Shown here one piece after another: positions 46,296 through 58,693 of a stretch of DNA of 64,000 bases. The notes below the pieces were generated by a model that was not told the origin of the DNA, searched no databases, and saw only the letters and a list, made by a program, of their open reading frames with translations. A program made the position numbers and the translations under genes. Numbering within the stretch: position 1 is the first letter of the stretch; the number at the start of each line of letters is the position of its first letter. The stretch is from Silene conica (Eukaryota > Streptophyta > Magnoliopsida > Caryophyllales > Caryophyllaceae): positions 30,554,001 through 30,618,000 of the forward strand of contig CM055318.2 of NCBI GenBank assembly GCA_029255685.2, written 5' to 3'.

Positions 46296-46913
46296 TTAAA
46301 GGAGTTTGGACTCTTGGTGCTCATTTAGATTAGCATTGATAATTACCGGGTAAGAGTCTCCCTCCCGAAGAAAGGCATACTTGAGGGAGGGAGGAAGAGG
46401 TTTGAGTGATACCTTTGGAGGGAGCATTCCCTCCACCTTATTAACTTCATCATCATCAAGCTCTAAACTTTCATCCAACTCTTTGTCATCATTTGTTGAA
46501 ATGCCACACAATTGCTCCATGTGGCTCTCCTCCTCTACTTCCACTTCCTCCATCTCTCTCAAAACTTGCTCAACAATGTCCAATGTAAAGGCTTCATCAT
46601 GTTTGGGACCTTTCATCATGGTAGGAAGGTTAAACTCAACTTTGTCATCCCTCACTCTAAAGGTTAGCCGCCCATTTCTCACGTCTATCAAGACGCCCCC
46701 GGTAGCCAAGAATGGACTACCGAAGATGATGGGGGTGTGGCTATACTCCGGAATGTCTAGGACAACAAAGTCGGCGAGAATCAAGTACTTACCCACTTTG
46801 ACGGGTACATCCTCAAGCACCCCCAAAGGGCGCTTGACGGATCTATCCGCCAATTGGAGTGTGATATTTGTTGGAACCAAATTATTCATACCAATTTTTC
46901 TAGCTACCTTCAA
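46296..46913 (-). pseudogene. Athila protease region and linker (fossil)
   Basis: ITLQLADRSVKRPLGVLEDV, VLDIPE and FGSPFLATGG motifs of the retropepsin C-terminal half, followed by an acidic linker. The active-site half lies just upstream, near 46930-47000. The same block occurs in the family B protease (QMADRSIQRPMGVLEDVPV), which supports relatedness of the two families. Confidence 0.8.
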
Positions 46914-47079
46914 AGGAACACACTAACACTAGCTACCAAATCGCATAGAGCACGAGATATTGGAATACCACCAACAATGCATGGAATTGAGAAGCTCCCC
47001 GGATCGCCAAGTTTCTTAGGCATCTTTTGGAGAAGGAGTGCACTACACTCCTCCTTCATTGCCATGACCTCTTGGTTAC

Positions 47080-49230
47080 CTAGGGTCCTCTTTCCCGACA
47101 AGATTTTTTTAAAATTTTTGAGTAGGTTGGCATATTCAAAATCACCTCGGTGAAAGGGAGAGTCAATTCGAGTTGTTCAAGCATTTTACAAAAGTTGGTG
47201 AACTTGAAGTCGTCTCTTCCTTTCAAAGATCTAGAAGGATATGGTAAGCTAGGAGGTTGAGCATTGGAGAGTACCTTGGTGGGTGTGGACTTGCTTGTTA
47301 CCTTTGGAGTTGGTTGTGTAACCAACTTCTCTTGTTGAACATTGACTTCCTCCAAGTCATATTTTTCCTCATATGGGACATCTTCCACATAATGCGCATT
47401 TCCCTTGGAAGTGCTTGCATCAACTACCCTCTCCTTTTCCTTCACAAGCTCCAAGATGGGCTCCTCTTCACCCATGTCATAGTCTTTGTACGGGTCCTCT
47501 AGCTCCGTCCTACTCCTCAAGATCACCGCATGGGCTTGGTGGTTGTTTGAGGCATCCTTAGAACTTTGGCCTTGGACAAGAAAACCGCCCGGTGGCCTTT
47601 GTGGATTTGCTAGAGCTTGAGAAGCAACTCGAGCCTCCATCTCCCGTATTTCGTTTTGGTTGGCATTCTTCAAATTCGCCATTTATTGGGTGTGAGTTGC
47701 TTGCATGCTCTTCACAAGCTTTAGCAACTCTCCCACTTGAGAATCACTTGTGAGTTCTTGATGAGGAGCATTTGTGAGGGGCAAGGGGAACCCATAGTCG
47801 TTCCTTGCACCCCCACCTTGAGAGTTTGCCCTTGGCACTTTGTTATTGAAATTGAGATTTTGGGTGTTTGATGGAAATTGTGGATTTAAATTTTGGTTGT
47901 TGAAATTGTTGTTGTTGAAATTTTGATGTGGGTTGGGGTTGTTGTAGTTGTTTTGATTTTGATTGGGGTTGTTGTAGTTGTTTTGGAAAGAAGGTTGGTT
48001 GAGGTTTTGGTTTGGTGGGTTGAAGTTTTGTTGATTTTGATTGTTGAAATTGGGATTGTTGAAATTGGGGTCATTGAAATTTTGAGCAAAGCCTTGGTTG
48101 GCTTGATTCAATTTATTCCCTTGATAGTAATTTTGATTTTGATAGTTGTTCCTCGGGTTAAAGTTTCCACCCCTTAGTTGGAATCCGGGGGGATTTTGGG
48201 CTTGGGATTATGTGAGTTGGTGTGGGTTTAGGACATTGGTACTCTTGTAGCTTAGGTGGGGGCTCCCTCGTATGCCCGGATGGTAGTAATTTGAGTTTGG
48301 GTTGAAAGTGTTTGGATTCCTTGCATTGTTGAAGGCTTGGAAAACATACAATTCTTCCTCGCTTCTACTTCCCTCAAAAGAGTTGTTGGCACACACCTCA
48401 AACGTGTGCTCACTACCTCCGCACAAGTCACATGACACGATGTTATTGACTTGATACATACCGGGGGTATGACTCCCGCTAGCTTTGCTTGTTGACCCTT
48501 TTGTTAACTCCTCTAATTTTTTGGTTAACAAGTCGATTTTTGCATTCATTTCCTCATTAGCTTTTGAATTGGACCGGCTCTCATTAGGGTACTTGCTACT
48601 CCTTCTCAACACGTTTCCTCTTGTCCCATAGTTTTCTTAGGAGTCCACAATCTTCTTAATTAGGTCTGTACCCTCCTCATCCGGGAGGTGATTAAAGCTC
48701 CCTCCCGCCGATGCATTAACCATCTCCTTGGTGCGCGGGAGAAGGGTTTGGAAGAACGTTTGGGTAGTATACCACGTAGGGATGCCGTGGTGAGGGCACC
48801 TATCTAGAAGGTCTTGGTATCTATCCCACACTTCCCCTAAACTCTCCCCGTCATCTTGTTGGAATTGGGTTATTTTATTACGAATCATCGCGGTTTTTGA
48901 GGATGGATAGTATTTTGCAAGGAAGGACTTGGCTAAATCATCCCATGTGGTAAAGGTATTGGGAGGATGGATGTTTAGCTAACGGTCCGCCTTGTCCATG
49001 AGCGAGTATGGGAATAACATCAATCTCAATGTTTCTTCCGGAACTCCACTCTTTTTGATCATCACAACCTTGCCCTTGAACTTCCTCAAGTGTCCGTGAG
49101 CATCCTCGTGAGAGGCCCCACCAAAGGCATGCTTTTCGATAGAACTCATTTGGGATGGGTGGATCTCGAAATTTATGGGATTTGTTGTATCATTGTGGTT
49201 AGGATGGTTGTGGTCACGTAAGGCGGCCAT
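47080..49230 (-). pseudogene. Athila gag (fossil)
   Basis: Capsid-like region with LRLMLFPYSLMDKADR, then RYQDLLDRCPHHGIPTWY. A zinc-finger-like CDLCGGSEHTFEVC lies near 48390-48430. A strongly N/Q/P-rich linker (NFNNPNFNNQNQQNF and repeats, 47900-48110) and a charged C-terminal part follow. Broken. Confidence 0.85.
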
Positions 49231-49669
49231 GATGTGGAGTTGTGGTGGGTCTTGAAGGTGAGGTGTGAGTGGTGGTGATTCTCCTTCAGTCTTTGTGGTA
49301 TAGAATGGGTTATCGAAGTTTTCGGATGTTGGGCTTAGATGTTCTTGGTTAGGACTTTGTAGCTCGGGTGAAGTAGTGAGGTTGTTTTGGCTAGTTGAGG
49401 CTTGGGAAGCAATTCATACTCTAGCTAGAGTTCGGCTCTTTAAGGCTCGAAAAAGCCTCTCCGGTTCGGAACTAGAGATTAGAGAAGATTCGTCACCCCT
49501 TCGCATAAAACTTGGCACAAACGTTAGTCGTCCTAGTGTTTTTTGGAACTTGGGAGAATAATAAACACAACCAAGCTACAAATAAACTAACAAAGCTTGA
49601 ACAAAAACAAACAAAACACAATTAACTAAGGCTTAAAACCAAAACTAAACTAAGCAATTTCTAGCACCA

Positions 49670-49687
49670 TCCCCGGTAACGGCGCCA
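49670..49687 (-). other. tRNA-Asp-type primer-binding site of Athila family C
   Basis: Minus strand TGGCGCCGTTACCGGGGA, one mismatch from the tRNA-Asp complement used by family B; three bases inside the 5' LTR. Confidence 0.87.
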
Positions 49688-49690
49688 TTT

Positions 49691-51371
49691 TGATGAGCGA
49701 GATTAAGTCGTCGGCACCCCGTCACGAAACAAAATTTGTAAACCCAAATAAAGTAGTATATTAGGGTTGTTGATCGCAAGGATGATGGGGATAATTGCCT
49801 AGTTACGTTCTAGTCTAAGTCTACTCGGGGGTAATAGGTTTGGTGAAGTGATTAACAACTAATGAGCAAAAAATAAAGCTAAGATGTGAATTCAATTAAA
49901 GGTAAACTATGGTGTCGGGGGTCACTAAGGTAGGTAGACAAAGTATACTAGAAAGTCAACTAGATAGTCTTAAGAAGGCGGTCTCGGTAAGTCTCGTCTC
50001 TCGAGTCGACTCAACCTAGGTCGGAATACCCTATCTTTCACTATAAATAGACACAACCAACTCTCAAACATGCCAAAACAAACCCCCAACCGTCGCTAAG
50101 GGAAAGTCACGCTAAAATCAAGGCCCAACTTTCGTTGAAGCAAATCATCAAACACCTAGCATGCAATGAGTGAATAACCCTTTACTTAAGAACAACTAAT
50201 CTACAAAGTAGCATAATCTTATCATCTAACCACACCCAAGTTCCCCCTAACCCTAGGTATAGGTCTACTCACACATAACTAAGGAAAACATGTGAACAAA
50301 GGAAGAACAAGTGTTAAACATGTTGAAATAAGTAAAGGTAAACAATTGAATAATGAAAGCTCAAAGTAAATGTAAAGAAATGAAATTACTAAGTAAAGGA
50401 AAGAAAGATTATATCATTAACTTGAGTAAGTAAGGAACTTTGATTACAAAAGAAGAGTATTCTCAAACCCTCTCCAACTTACAACCAAAAATCCTCTAAA
50501 AATAAGTGCTAACAATGACTAAGAGAGATTACTAAATGATTAACTGAAAGATTAAATGAAGAACCAAGGAAATATTATGATTTTGATGAGAGTTTTTGAG
50601 TCTAAGATTATATCAATGAAACAGTAAAAACCCTAGAAAAAAACTAAAGTTGCGTAAAAAGTGCGTAAAAATAAATGACACAAGTGCGGGTTTATATAGT
50701 GTGTGAATTTCTTAGAAATGACTCTCAGCCGGTCAACCGGCTGCCGGTCTGGGACCGGGTAAGAGTCAAAACATAAACTTCTGCACTTTTTCTTCAATGA
50801 GCCATGCATCTCAGCCGGTGGACCGGCTGTCGGTCTGGCACCGGCTAAGGGTGCAAATGCCAACTTCTGATTTTTCTTCTTTTTCTCTTCTTGCACAGGT
50901 ACCACGAGCCGGTGTGTCAGATGCCGGTTTTGGACCGACTAATAGTCAGGCTTGAAGTTTCTGAATTCTACACGTCTTGAACATGGCTAAGTATGGGGAA
51001 TTGAGTCCCAACCGGCTGACCGGTAGCTGGTTGGTGACCGACTGAGGATGCTGAAGTAGGTTTCTGAACTTTTTGTTGATTTTTCATGAGGAGTCAAGGT
51101 CAAGCCTCCCAGCCGGTGGACCGGCTGCCGGTCTGGGACCGGCAGAGAGGGCCTGGGGTCAATTCTTCTTCAATTCTTCAAATTTTGCTACAAATCCGTC
51201 TCGTTTGCTCTCGTTTCTTCGTTCCCGCCTCAATACCTACAAAATGGGAACCAAATAGGCATAGTCGAGGCAATGGGCATGAAATTGAGCAAAAGCACGC
51301 AAAATGAGGTCAAAACGGGACCAAAAATGAAGAAAAGACAAAGAAAATCATGACCAAAATGAGGCTCATCA
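49691..51371 (-). repeat. 5' LTR of Athila family C
   Basis: 1681 bp. TATATAAA on the minus strand at 50691-50698, with the CCGGT hairpin array (about 50725-51150) immediately upstream in element sense. Confidence 0.92.
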
Positions 51372-51376
51372 GGGAC

Positions 51377-52408
51377 CTATGATATTACATAAAAAACGAA
51401 TAGACGAGAAGACATACAATTACCAATTAGTTTAATGTGTAATTAAAAAAGACAGATGTCATGCACTTAATTAAGGTATTATATTTGCGCACGTACCCCT
51501 ATTATCGTAGAGAATGTAATGCCAGCATCAGAATCTTTCCTAGGTTGATCACCGTTATTAGCTCTTTTCTTCTTAAAGGCACTTTAAAAAAGAGGCAGAA
51601 ACTCACATAAATATATGTGTCGTAATGAAAATAATAATAATTGAAACTTAATATTATGTGCCAAATCAGTATTATAAACTTACTTAATAATCAAGTCCTT
51701 AAAGGTCTCGGTTGGTTGTCCATGCATAGAGTCCAACCAAAAGACTTTATTCTACTTCGGCATGATCGCTGCTAGCACCCAAAGACTCCTATATATCGAG
51801 AGACATCATCATTATTAAGTGCGCACATATATAAAAATGCAATTGTGTTTGGAATTGTAATATTAATTATATATTGCCGTGTTTCATTATAAGGGGCAAA
51901 AAAACGAGCTTTTTGTTTTTCGCCAAATCCTGAGCAATATAATCGATCCACTCTTCGTACGAAACTATCTTGATATGCATAGATATAATACTAGGGCACA
52001 AGAATCCGTAATTCTCAGATGCAATCTTGTTCTCGGGGATCATAACCAATTTCAAGTACCTATATTACGGTTTTAATTCCGGTATTAAAACACTGTCTTA
52101 GTCAGAGTATTAGAATATTGCATGATTTATTAAGAAACTTACTTCACCCAAACAAGTAGGTGTGTGACATCAATCTCTTCAAGGCCAGCCCAAATGGCTA
52201 GAAGATCCCATGATATAAGTGCTGAACGTTCCGCCCCTAAAATATTAGCCTCGAGCTGAATCATAAACAATTTTTCGCTCTTTATGCGAGCTTCAGCCTC
52301 CTTGTAAAGATCATGCATCGCCATCGTTCTTACATGTTGCATGTAAGTGTTCCCAGTATACTTTGTATTGGATAGACTCCTAATTTCTCTACTACTACTT
52401 GTCATCAC
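51377..52408 (-). pseudogene. CACTA-1 Ulp1-like protease, upstream exons
   Basis: Minus-strand exons encode, in order, an alpha-helical region (DLLAIWAGLEEIDVTHLL, 52408-52139), a block with NYGFLCPSIIS and YIAQDLAKNKKLVFLPLI (52055-51867), and KVFWLDSMHGQPTETFKDLI (51751-51684, AG acceptor and GTAAGT donor). The last two match the C48 peptidase pattern of plant CACTA proteins (substrate-side strand, then the LDS block with the catalytic Asp). The normal HW dipeptide after the FLPLI strand reads KHGNI here, so catalysis is doubtful. An AG acceptor at 51378-51377 leads into the exon cut by the Athila insertion. Diverges head to head from tnp2. Confidence 0.7.
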
Positions 52409-55400
52409 AACATCCTACATGCGTGGAAAACTAAAACTAAGTACTTATATATTAACTAAACTAATCCAAACAAAACATATCCCAATTGCAGCTATTTAAA
52501 AAAATGAAGTACTTAATAAGAAAATACCTCAGCAACTTGATCATTAAATGAGGTAGTTGTAGGATTATTGTCTTTGGATGAGGTAGTTGCTGAATTTTAT
52601 GAAGTAGCTGCAAACAATTTGAAAGGTTCTTCTAGTATTCCATGCCCTTGTGAAAGATGTGGTAATATTAGGTATATGACTTTTCCGGACGTTAAAATTC
52701 ACCTAGAAAAGTATAGTTTTAGTCGATCCTATACCCGTTGGATTTTTCACGGGAAATCATACGAGGAAGAGAATAACTTTGAAAAAGATGATCTTGAGGG
52801 ATACGAAAGGCTAACTGATGATCCAAAGCTTGTCGAGTATGTTGAGTTCGAAGCAGAAACTTTGAATGTTGGGTCTACTGATAATGAAGAAAAAGATGGC
52901 GAGTCAAATCCTTTTGAAGATGAGAATGTTAATTTGGATGACCTTGACAACATGTATGAGAAGTTGTGTGAGTCTGAAGCGCCTCTGTACCCTCGTTCTA
53001 AGTACACGAAAATTTCGGTTGTGGTGAAGTTGTTTAATATCAAGGGGGGAAATGGGGTGAGTGACACGTGGTTCACTAGTTTATTAGCCTTGATAAACGA
53101 CAAGCTTCCAGATGGTAACGTTCTTCCCGTTAAGACATATGACGCTAAAAAACTAATTAAATGAGTGGGTATGAAGTATATATGAGAAAATACATGCATG
53201 TCCAAATGACTTTTTATTGTAACGAAAATCATATCAAAACTTAACCAATTGTCCGGTTTGTTTTGCGTGGCGTTATAAGGATAATGAAGGGATCCCGGCT
53301 AAGGTGTTGTGGTAATTTCCAATAATACCAAGATTCATAAGGATGTATGGGAATAGCGATGATTCAAAATGTTAACTTGGCATGAAACTGGAAGAATAAA
53401 TGATGGGAAGCTAAGACACTCGGCAGATGGTATGCAATGGAAATCGTTCGACGCTAATTATCCTGAGTTCGGCAATGAACCTTGAAACTTACGCCTAGCG
53501 CTGTCTAGTGTCCAGTGATGGAATTAACTCACACAGAAACATGAGTACCCAACATAGTACTTGGCCAGTAGTGTTGGCTATTTATAACTTACCTTCATAT
53601 GTGTGCATGAAAAGAAAGTATTTGATGTTGTCGTTAATTTCCGGCCCCAAACAACCCCGAAATGATATAGACGTCTACTTGGAACCTCTTCTAGATGATT
53701 TGCGAATTTTGTGGGATAGTGGGATAGAAGTATTTGATGCATATACGAATGAAACTTTCAATTTGAGAGCGAAGTTATTGTGTACAATAACCGACTATCC
53801 GGCTTATGGCGACCTTTCTGGTCATACTGTGCATGGGAAAGAGGCTTGTCCATTATGTGGGGAGGATATCGATTCTGAATACTTGAAGTGTTCTCGTAAG
53901 TATGTGTATATGAGAAATAGGAGGGGCTTGGATCCTGACCATTGTTATCGCAAGTAGCCGAAAGCATTTAACGAAAAACAAGAACTTCGTCAACCTCCTA
54001 GAATTTTGAGTGGGCATGAAGTTTATCAGAAAGTAAAGCATATTGAGATAAAATATGGGAAGAAGAACGACTTTAAGTTGTCTACTCATGTGTATAAGAA
54101 AAGATCCATATTTTTTGATAAACTTCCATATTGGCCTGACCTGGAGGTCAGGCATTGCCTCGATTTCATGCACATTGAGAAAAATGTCTGTGATAATATT
54201 ATCAATACCCTCCTGAATGTTCCCAGTAAAACAAATGATAACGCCGCAGCTAGGGAAGATATGAAAATGATGGGTATTAGGCCAGAGTTGGCACCACAGA
54301 AGAGAGGTAATAGTACATTTTTACCGCCAGCAGCTTATACTCTTTCACGGAATGAGAAAAAAGAGTTCTGTGCATGTTTGAATGGAATTAAAGTGCCACA
54401 AGGTTATTTGTCGAACATCAAAAGCCTTGTGTCGATGCAAGACCTAAAACTCACCGGGTTAAAGTCACATGATTGTCACACTTTGATGCAACAATTACTA
54501 TCCGTGGCCATTGTTCCATTTTACCTGAAAAGGTACGATATGCTATAACTAGATTCTGTCTCTTCTTCCAGTCCATATGCGAGAAAGTCATCGATCCCGG
54601 TGATGCGGATACATTGTAGAACCTCGTTGTTACCTCTCTTTGTCAGTTTGAAATGTATTTTCCACCCTCTTTCTTCACTGTCATGATTCACCTGACCACT
54701 CACTTGGTGAGAGAGATTTTTTTACCTTGGGACCGTGTACTTGAGATACCAGTATCCTTTCGAAAAATTGATGAAAATGTACAAGGACTATACATCTAAT
54801 CGGTATCGTCCTGAAGGTTGTATTGCTGAAACCGCTATTTTAGACGAAGCTCTTGCATATTGTTACGCTCATCTCTCCCTTGAGGAGTTAATTGGCGTTC
54901 CAAAGAATCGTCATAGTGACTGGATGACCGAAACAGGTATTAGGGGCCGGGTTGAAAAAATTGTGACACGTGACATGTTGTATTTAGCACATACGTATGT
55001 GCTAAACAACGAAGATGAGATGCAACCTTATATTCAACAACACCAAGATGAGCTCAAATCCGATCACCCAAACAAGAGCGAGATGTGGATTGCAAACGAG
55101 CATAAGAAGACGTTTGGAGAGTGGTTCAGGAATATTGTCCTGGAGTATTAGAATTTGTATGGTCATGACATCTCTCCTAGGTTACTACGTCTTGGTTTAG
55201 GTCCAAATACCAGAGCCACTTTTTTTCCACGGTTTTGCTATTAATGGATATACTTTTTACACTCGCGAGCAAGATGGGTTGAGTACAATGCAAAATAGTG
55301 GTGTCAGTTCTGAATTTGAGGCAATGTACTTTGCTTCTTCAAAAGATAAAAACCCTATTTGGGGAAAATGCACCTATTATGGTGTTATTCAAGAAATATT

Positions 55401-56792
55401 GGTATTATATTACACTGATTTCACAATACGTCTGTTTCGATGGAACTGGGTTGATAAAAACAACAATTGTATTCGAAAAGATAAAATGGGATTTACATTG
55501 GTCAATTTGGATAGGGTTGGCAATAATAAGGATGACCCTTTCATAATGGCATCTCCAACTAAACAAGTGTTTTATGTCACCGATCCTATTGATAAGAAGT
55601 GGTATGTTGTACTATCTATAAGGAGTAGACGGGCTGCTCCCGATAATGGCGATGGTGATCAGGATGTCGTATTTGAGGGAATGGATCACTCTACCACCGT
55701 ATGTGATTTCGACGATGTTGACACTGATGGTGATAACATTGAAAGCATCTATATGCGGGGTGATCATGCACTTCTACAGGAACCCTTAAGGACATCGGTT
55801 GATGGACATCAGATTTTGGAAAAATCTGATGTGTTTATAAAGTAAAGGACATCGGTTTCTATTTCAAGCCCATGTCCATAAATATTGATTTTAATGAACA
55901 TCAGACTAAATAAGAACCCATGTACATTAATTGGTCAAGGACAACATTTATTTACCTAAGCCGATGTTAATTATTGTTGTGAAATAATGCGCGCAAAAAA
56001 TAAAACCCTCAATATTATTATTATATTCATTATCTCAGTTTATGAAATAGAATTGCTTCCATCTCTTCGTCGACTTCTACTCTTCAAAAATCAAAACCCT
56101 TGCTTCCATCTCTTCGATCGCCTTCATCATCGCCCCATCGTTCATCAAGCACCATCATCAACCTCAAATTCATCAAGCACCATCGCGGTCGTCCGTCGTC
56201 CGTCATTCAGTTACTTCATTCAGTCCGTTAGTTACATCACCTTCTTCTCTCATTTATTAGGTAATTTTCTTAGTTAAATTGATTATTTTTCTGTATTCTG
56301 TACTAGTATTTGGTTTGTTTTGTTTATATTTTGATTCAAGAAGTAAATTTATTGTGGTTTAGGGTTTAAATTGGGGGTTTTGTTATCAGACGATTGCATA
56401 CATGCATACATTCCTCTGTATTAAACTTGCTTAAATACTTTGAAGATCGTCTATTTATCTTGCTTATATGCTTATTGTGTCAATGATTGCTGTTGTTTTG
56501 TTATTACTTAGTGAAGTGTTTGTTTAAGTGAATGATTATAACAACTATTGCTGATGTTCTTGAGTATTTATAATATAGAAATAGAATTTATTTTGAGGCA
56601 GGGGAATAGATGTGTAGTATGCAGTAGATAGTCTCCTTACTTAATCGATATTTATATCAAAATTTCTTCAACTTCTAAAATACGAACCCAGAAATAACAA
56701 CACTGAAACTGCCATCATTTCAAAAGTGAATGAATTTATTTTAGTGAATGAATTTCAAAAGTGTAATAATAACACCTCAATTTCATCCGCAG

Positions 56793-56960
56793 ATTGGTAT
56801 TATGGATCGTGAATGGATGTTTGCCGATCGTTTAGATCCTAGATATAGTAAAAGGGTGGAAGAATTTATTAGACGTGTTGTTAATAATGCGGAGGATGTC
56901 GAACAAATTTTTTTTCCATGTGTTAAATGTGGTAATAATCAGTACCTTGACGCGGACAGT
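56793..56960 (+). pseudogene. Transposase-associated N-terminal exon in CACTA-2
   Basis: After a CCGCAG acceptor, ATG at 56802 starts MDREWMFADRLDPRYSKRVEE and continues to CVKCGNNQYL, the standard start of the plant CACTA transposase-associated zinc domain. It ends at a GTGAGT donor (56961). The rest of the transposase is absent; the next recognisable exons belong to the LRR gene. Confidence 0.75.
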
Positions 56961-56991
56961 GTGAGTATCTCTCGAGGCAGCTTTTGGTTCA
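56961..56991. repeat. 31-bp direct repeat, left copy, at the capture boundary
   Basis: GTGAGTAT-TCTCGAGGC-G-TTTTGGTTCA. The copy at 58663-58693 differs at three positions. The two copies bracket the LRR gene segment. Confidence 0.85.
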
Positions 56992-57034
56992 GTTCTGTAA
57001 CTTCATGATGTTAATATTTTTTGTCTGGTACCAG

Positions 57035-58660
57035 TCGTTTTGACAAGAATTCATTGAGCGATACTCTTCCATCCAACTTCAACAACCTTAATGAAGTCAA
57101 TGAGCTGTAAGATAAATGCTACTTCCTCCATTCCAATCAATTCTATACATTTCACTTTTTGGGCACTATTCATAAGTCGAGTGAATTTTCGACACAACTC
57201 CTAATATATAAGATAAAAGATAGTCATGTGAGATCTTGTTTAAATTGTCTTACCAAGTATATTGTGAATATGAAAGTTTTATAATTTTTTTCTATATGTA
57301 ACTAAAGATATTAACAAAAGAAAACGGGCATTGACAAACGTGAATAAAGTAAATGTATATAATTGATTGAAATGGAGGAAGTACTTAATATATAAGCATT
57401 CATGTAATTCATTCCGTATCAATTTATTCACCACTTTCATTGTTCCATTCTTTATAATTCTTGAATAATCGAATCATTATCCTCTTAACATGTCCTTTTG
57501 GCTGGTCATTTCAGCGTGCTGTCAAATAATTCATTTAGTGGTGTTGTGCCCAATCTTACTAGCATGAATAGCCTGAACTCTTTGTAAGTGCAGACCTAAT
57601 GATTTCATTTGGCTTTTTTTACGGGTCTCTCCTTGATTTTTTTTCCGCTTGAAACCACAATTTCAACATTGGTCCTGGATTTGGGTTACTTTTGTCTCCC
57701 TTAAATCTTTTTTAGAGAATAGTTCGTCATCGTGCATGTCTCTCTATCATGTTAGTGGGCTAGCGTAATATACTCTCCTTTGTTTCAGTGATTGAGAAAT
57801 TGAGAGCCAGTTCCGTCATGCTCTGCGCATAACTGTAATCGTATACGTTGCAATCATCTGAGTGCCAATTAATCTAAATACAATGAGTATCCATGGTGGT
57901 AGTAGTAGTAGTTGCAGCAGCAACATTTTTTTTATTTGATAAATTTTACATAATTTATATCAATTCTTTTCTTGATTTGCAGGGACTTGAGCAACAACAA
58001 TTTTAAAGTCACCGAAGTACCCATTTGGCTGTCATCATTACAGGCCCTGGCAATATTGTATGCCTTCTCTTCTATCTCTGAAACTTAATTTTTGATTGTT
58101 TGTCGCGATTTAGCTTTCAATTTTGTGAAAAATTGATTATATCTTGTTATTAGGACACTGGAACGGATAAGACTTGAAGGAGAGCTTCCTAGTGATCTGT
58201 TCAACATCGCTCAGTTAGAAACTGTATATGTGTCTACTGAGGCTCAAGCTCATGGATATCTAATATATGAATAACATACAATACCTCGCTGCTTGATACT
58301 GACATTGATACTTTTTCTTTCCGAAGAATAATAAAGAATAATCGGCTTAGTGGCATTTTGACCATCGACACTTCATACAACCATCAACTGAAGCTTGTTG
58401 ATTTACAAAGCAACAACATTGAAGACGTCACAATGGCAACCGAATACAATTTTACATTGATGTAAGATTTATATACGCTTCATCCTTTCCTTGTCAGTTG
58501 TCGCTGGATTTGGGATTGAATTCAGACATCAAAACGATAACACTATAACTTCCCTTAAATGCAGGTTAGCTGATAACCCATATTGTAAGGGTAATGCATT
58601 GAACGTACCCTATTGCAGCACTCAACAGGATCTTGGTACCCTATATACGACGCCAGTATT
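57035..58660 (+). pseudogene. Captured LRR receptor kinase fragment (LRR-VIII/HPCA1-like ectodomain)
   Basis: About six exons with GT...AG introns: 57035-57106, 57515-57583, 57983-58057, 58154-58223, about 58339-58461 and about 58565-58660. They encode consecutive leucine-rich repeats: DTLPSNFNNLNEVNEL; LSNNSFSGVVPNLTSMNSL; LDLSNNNFKVTEVPIWLSSL; RLEGELPSDLFNIAQLET; RLSGILTIDTSYNHQLKLVD. The cysteine-bearing cap NPYCKGNALNVPYC follows. The one-LRR-per-exon layout (69-75 bp) and this order match the Arabidopsis AT5G49760/HPCA1 group. The frame stays open across the first exons. No kinase or transmembrane part is present. Intron retention means the DNA, not an mRNA, was acquired. Confidence 0.85.
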
Positions 58661-58662
58661 TT

Positions 58663-58693
58663 GTGAGTATTTCTCGAGGCGGGTTTTGGTTCA
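58663..58693. repeat. 31-bp direct repeat, right copy, at the capture boundary
   Basis: Partner of 56961-56991. Lies directly after the last LRR exon, again beginning with a GTGAGTAT donor-like sequence. Confidence 0.85.

Larger units (their letters stand above)
36407..51371 (-). mobile_element. Athila element with env-like gene (family C), broken
   Basis: 14.97 kb, minus orientation, perfect 5-bp duplication GGGAC (36402-36406, 51372-51376). LTRs: 36407-37991 (1585 bp) and 49691-51371 (1681 bp). tRNA-Asp-type primer site at 49670-49687. Polypurine tract by 37992. Contains gag, protease, RT, RNase H, integrase, then an Athila env-like frame, then a 3.2 kb non-coding tail. I counted about 16 substitutions in the first 385 aligned LTR bases (near 4 percent), roughly 1.5-3 My at common plant rates. 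Gag-pol is broken about ten times; the env-like frame is long and open. It interrupts the Ulp1 gene of CACTA-1. Confidence 0.93.

Noticed and set aside
46381-46926. 181-codon serine-rich plus-strand frame
   Set aside because: Antisense shadow of the Athila protease-linker region.
56748-56801. Upstream ATG for the transposase-associated exon in CACTA-2
   Set aside because: An AG acceptor at 56791-56792 and the family-typical MDREW start make 56802 the likelier initiation site.
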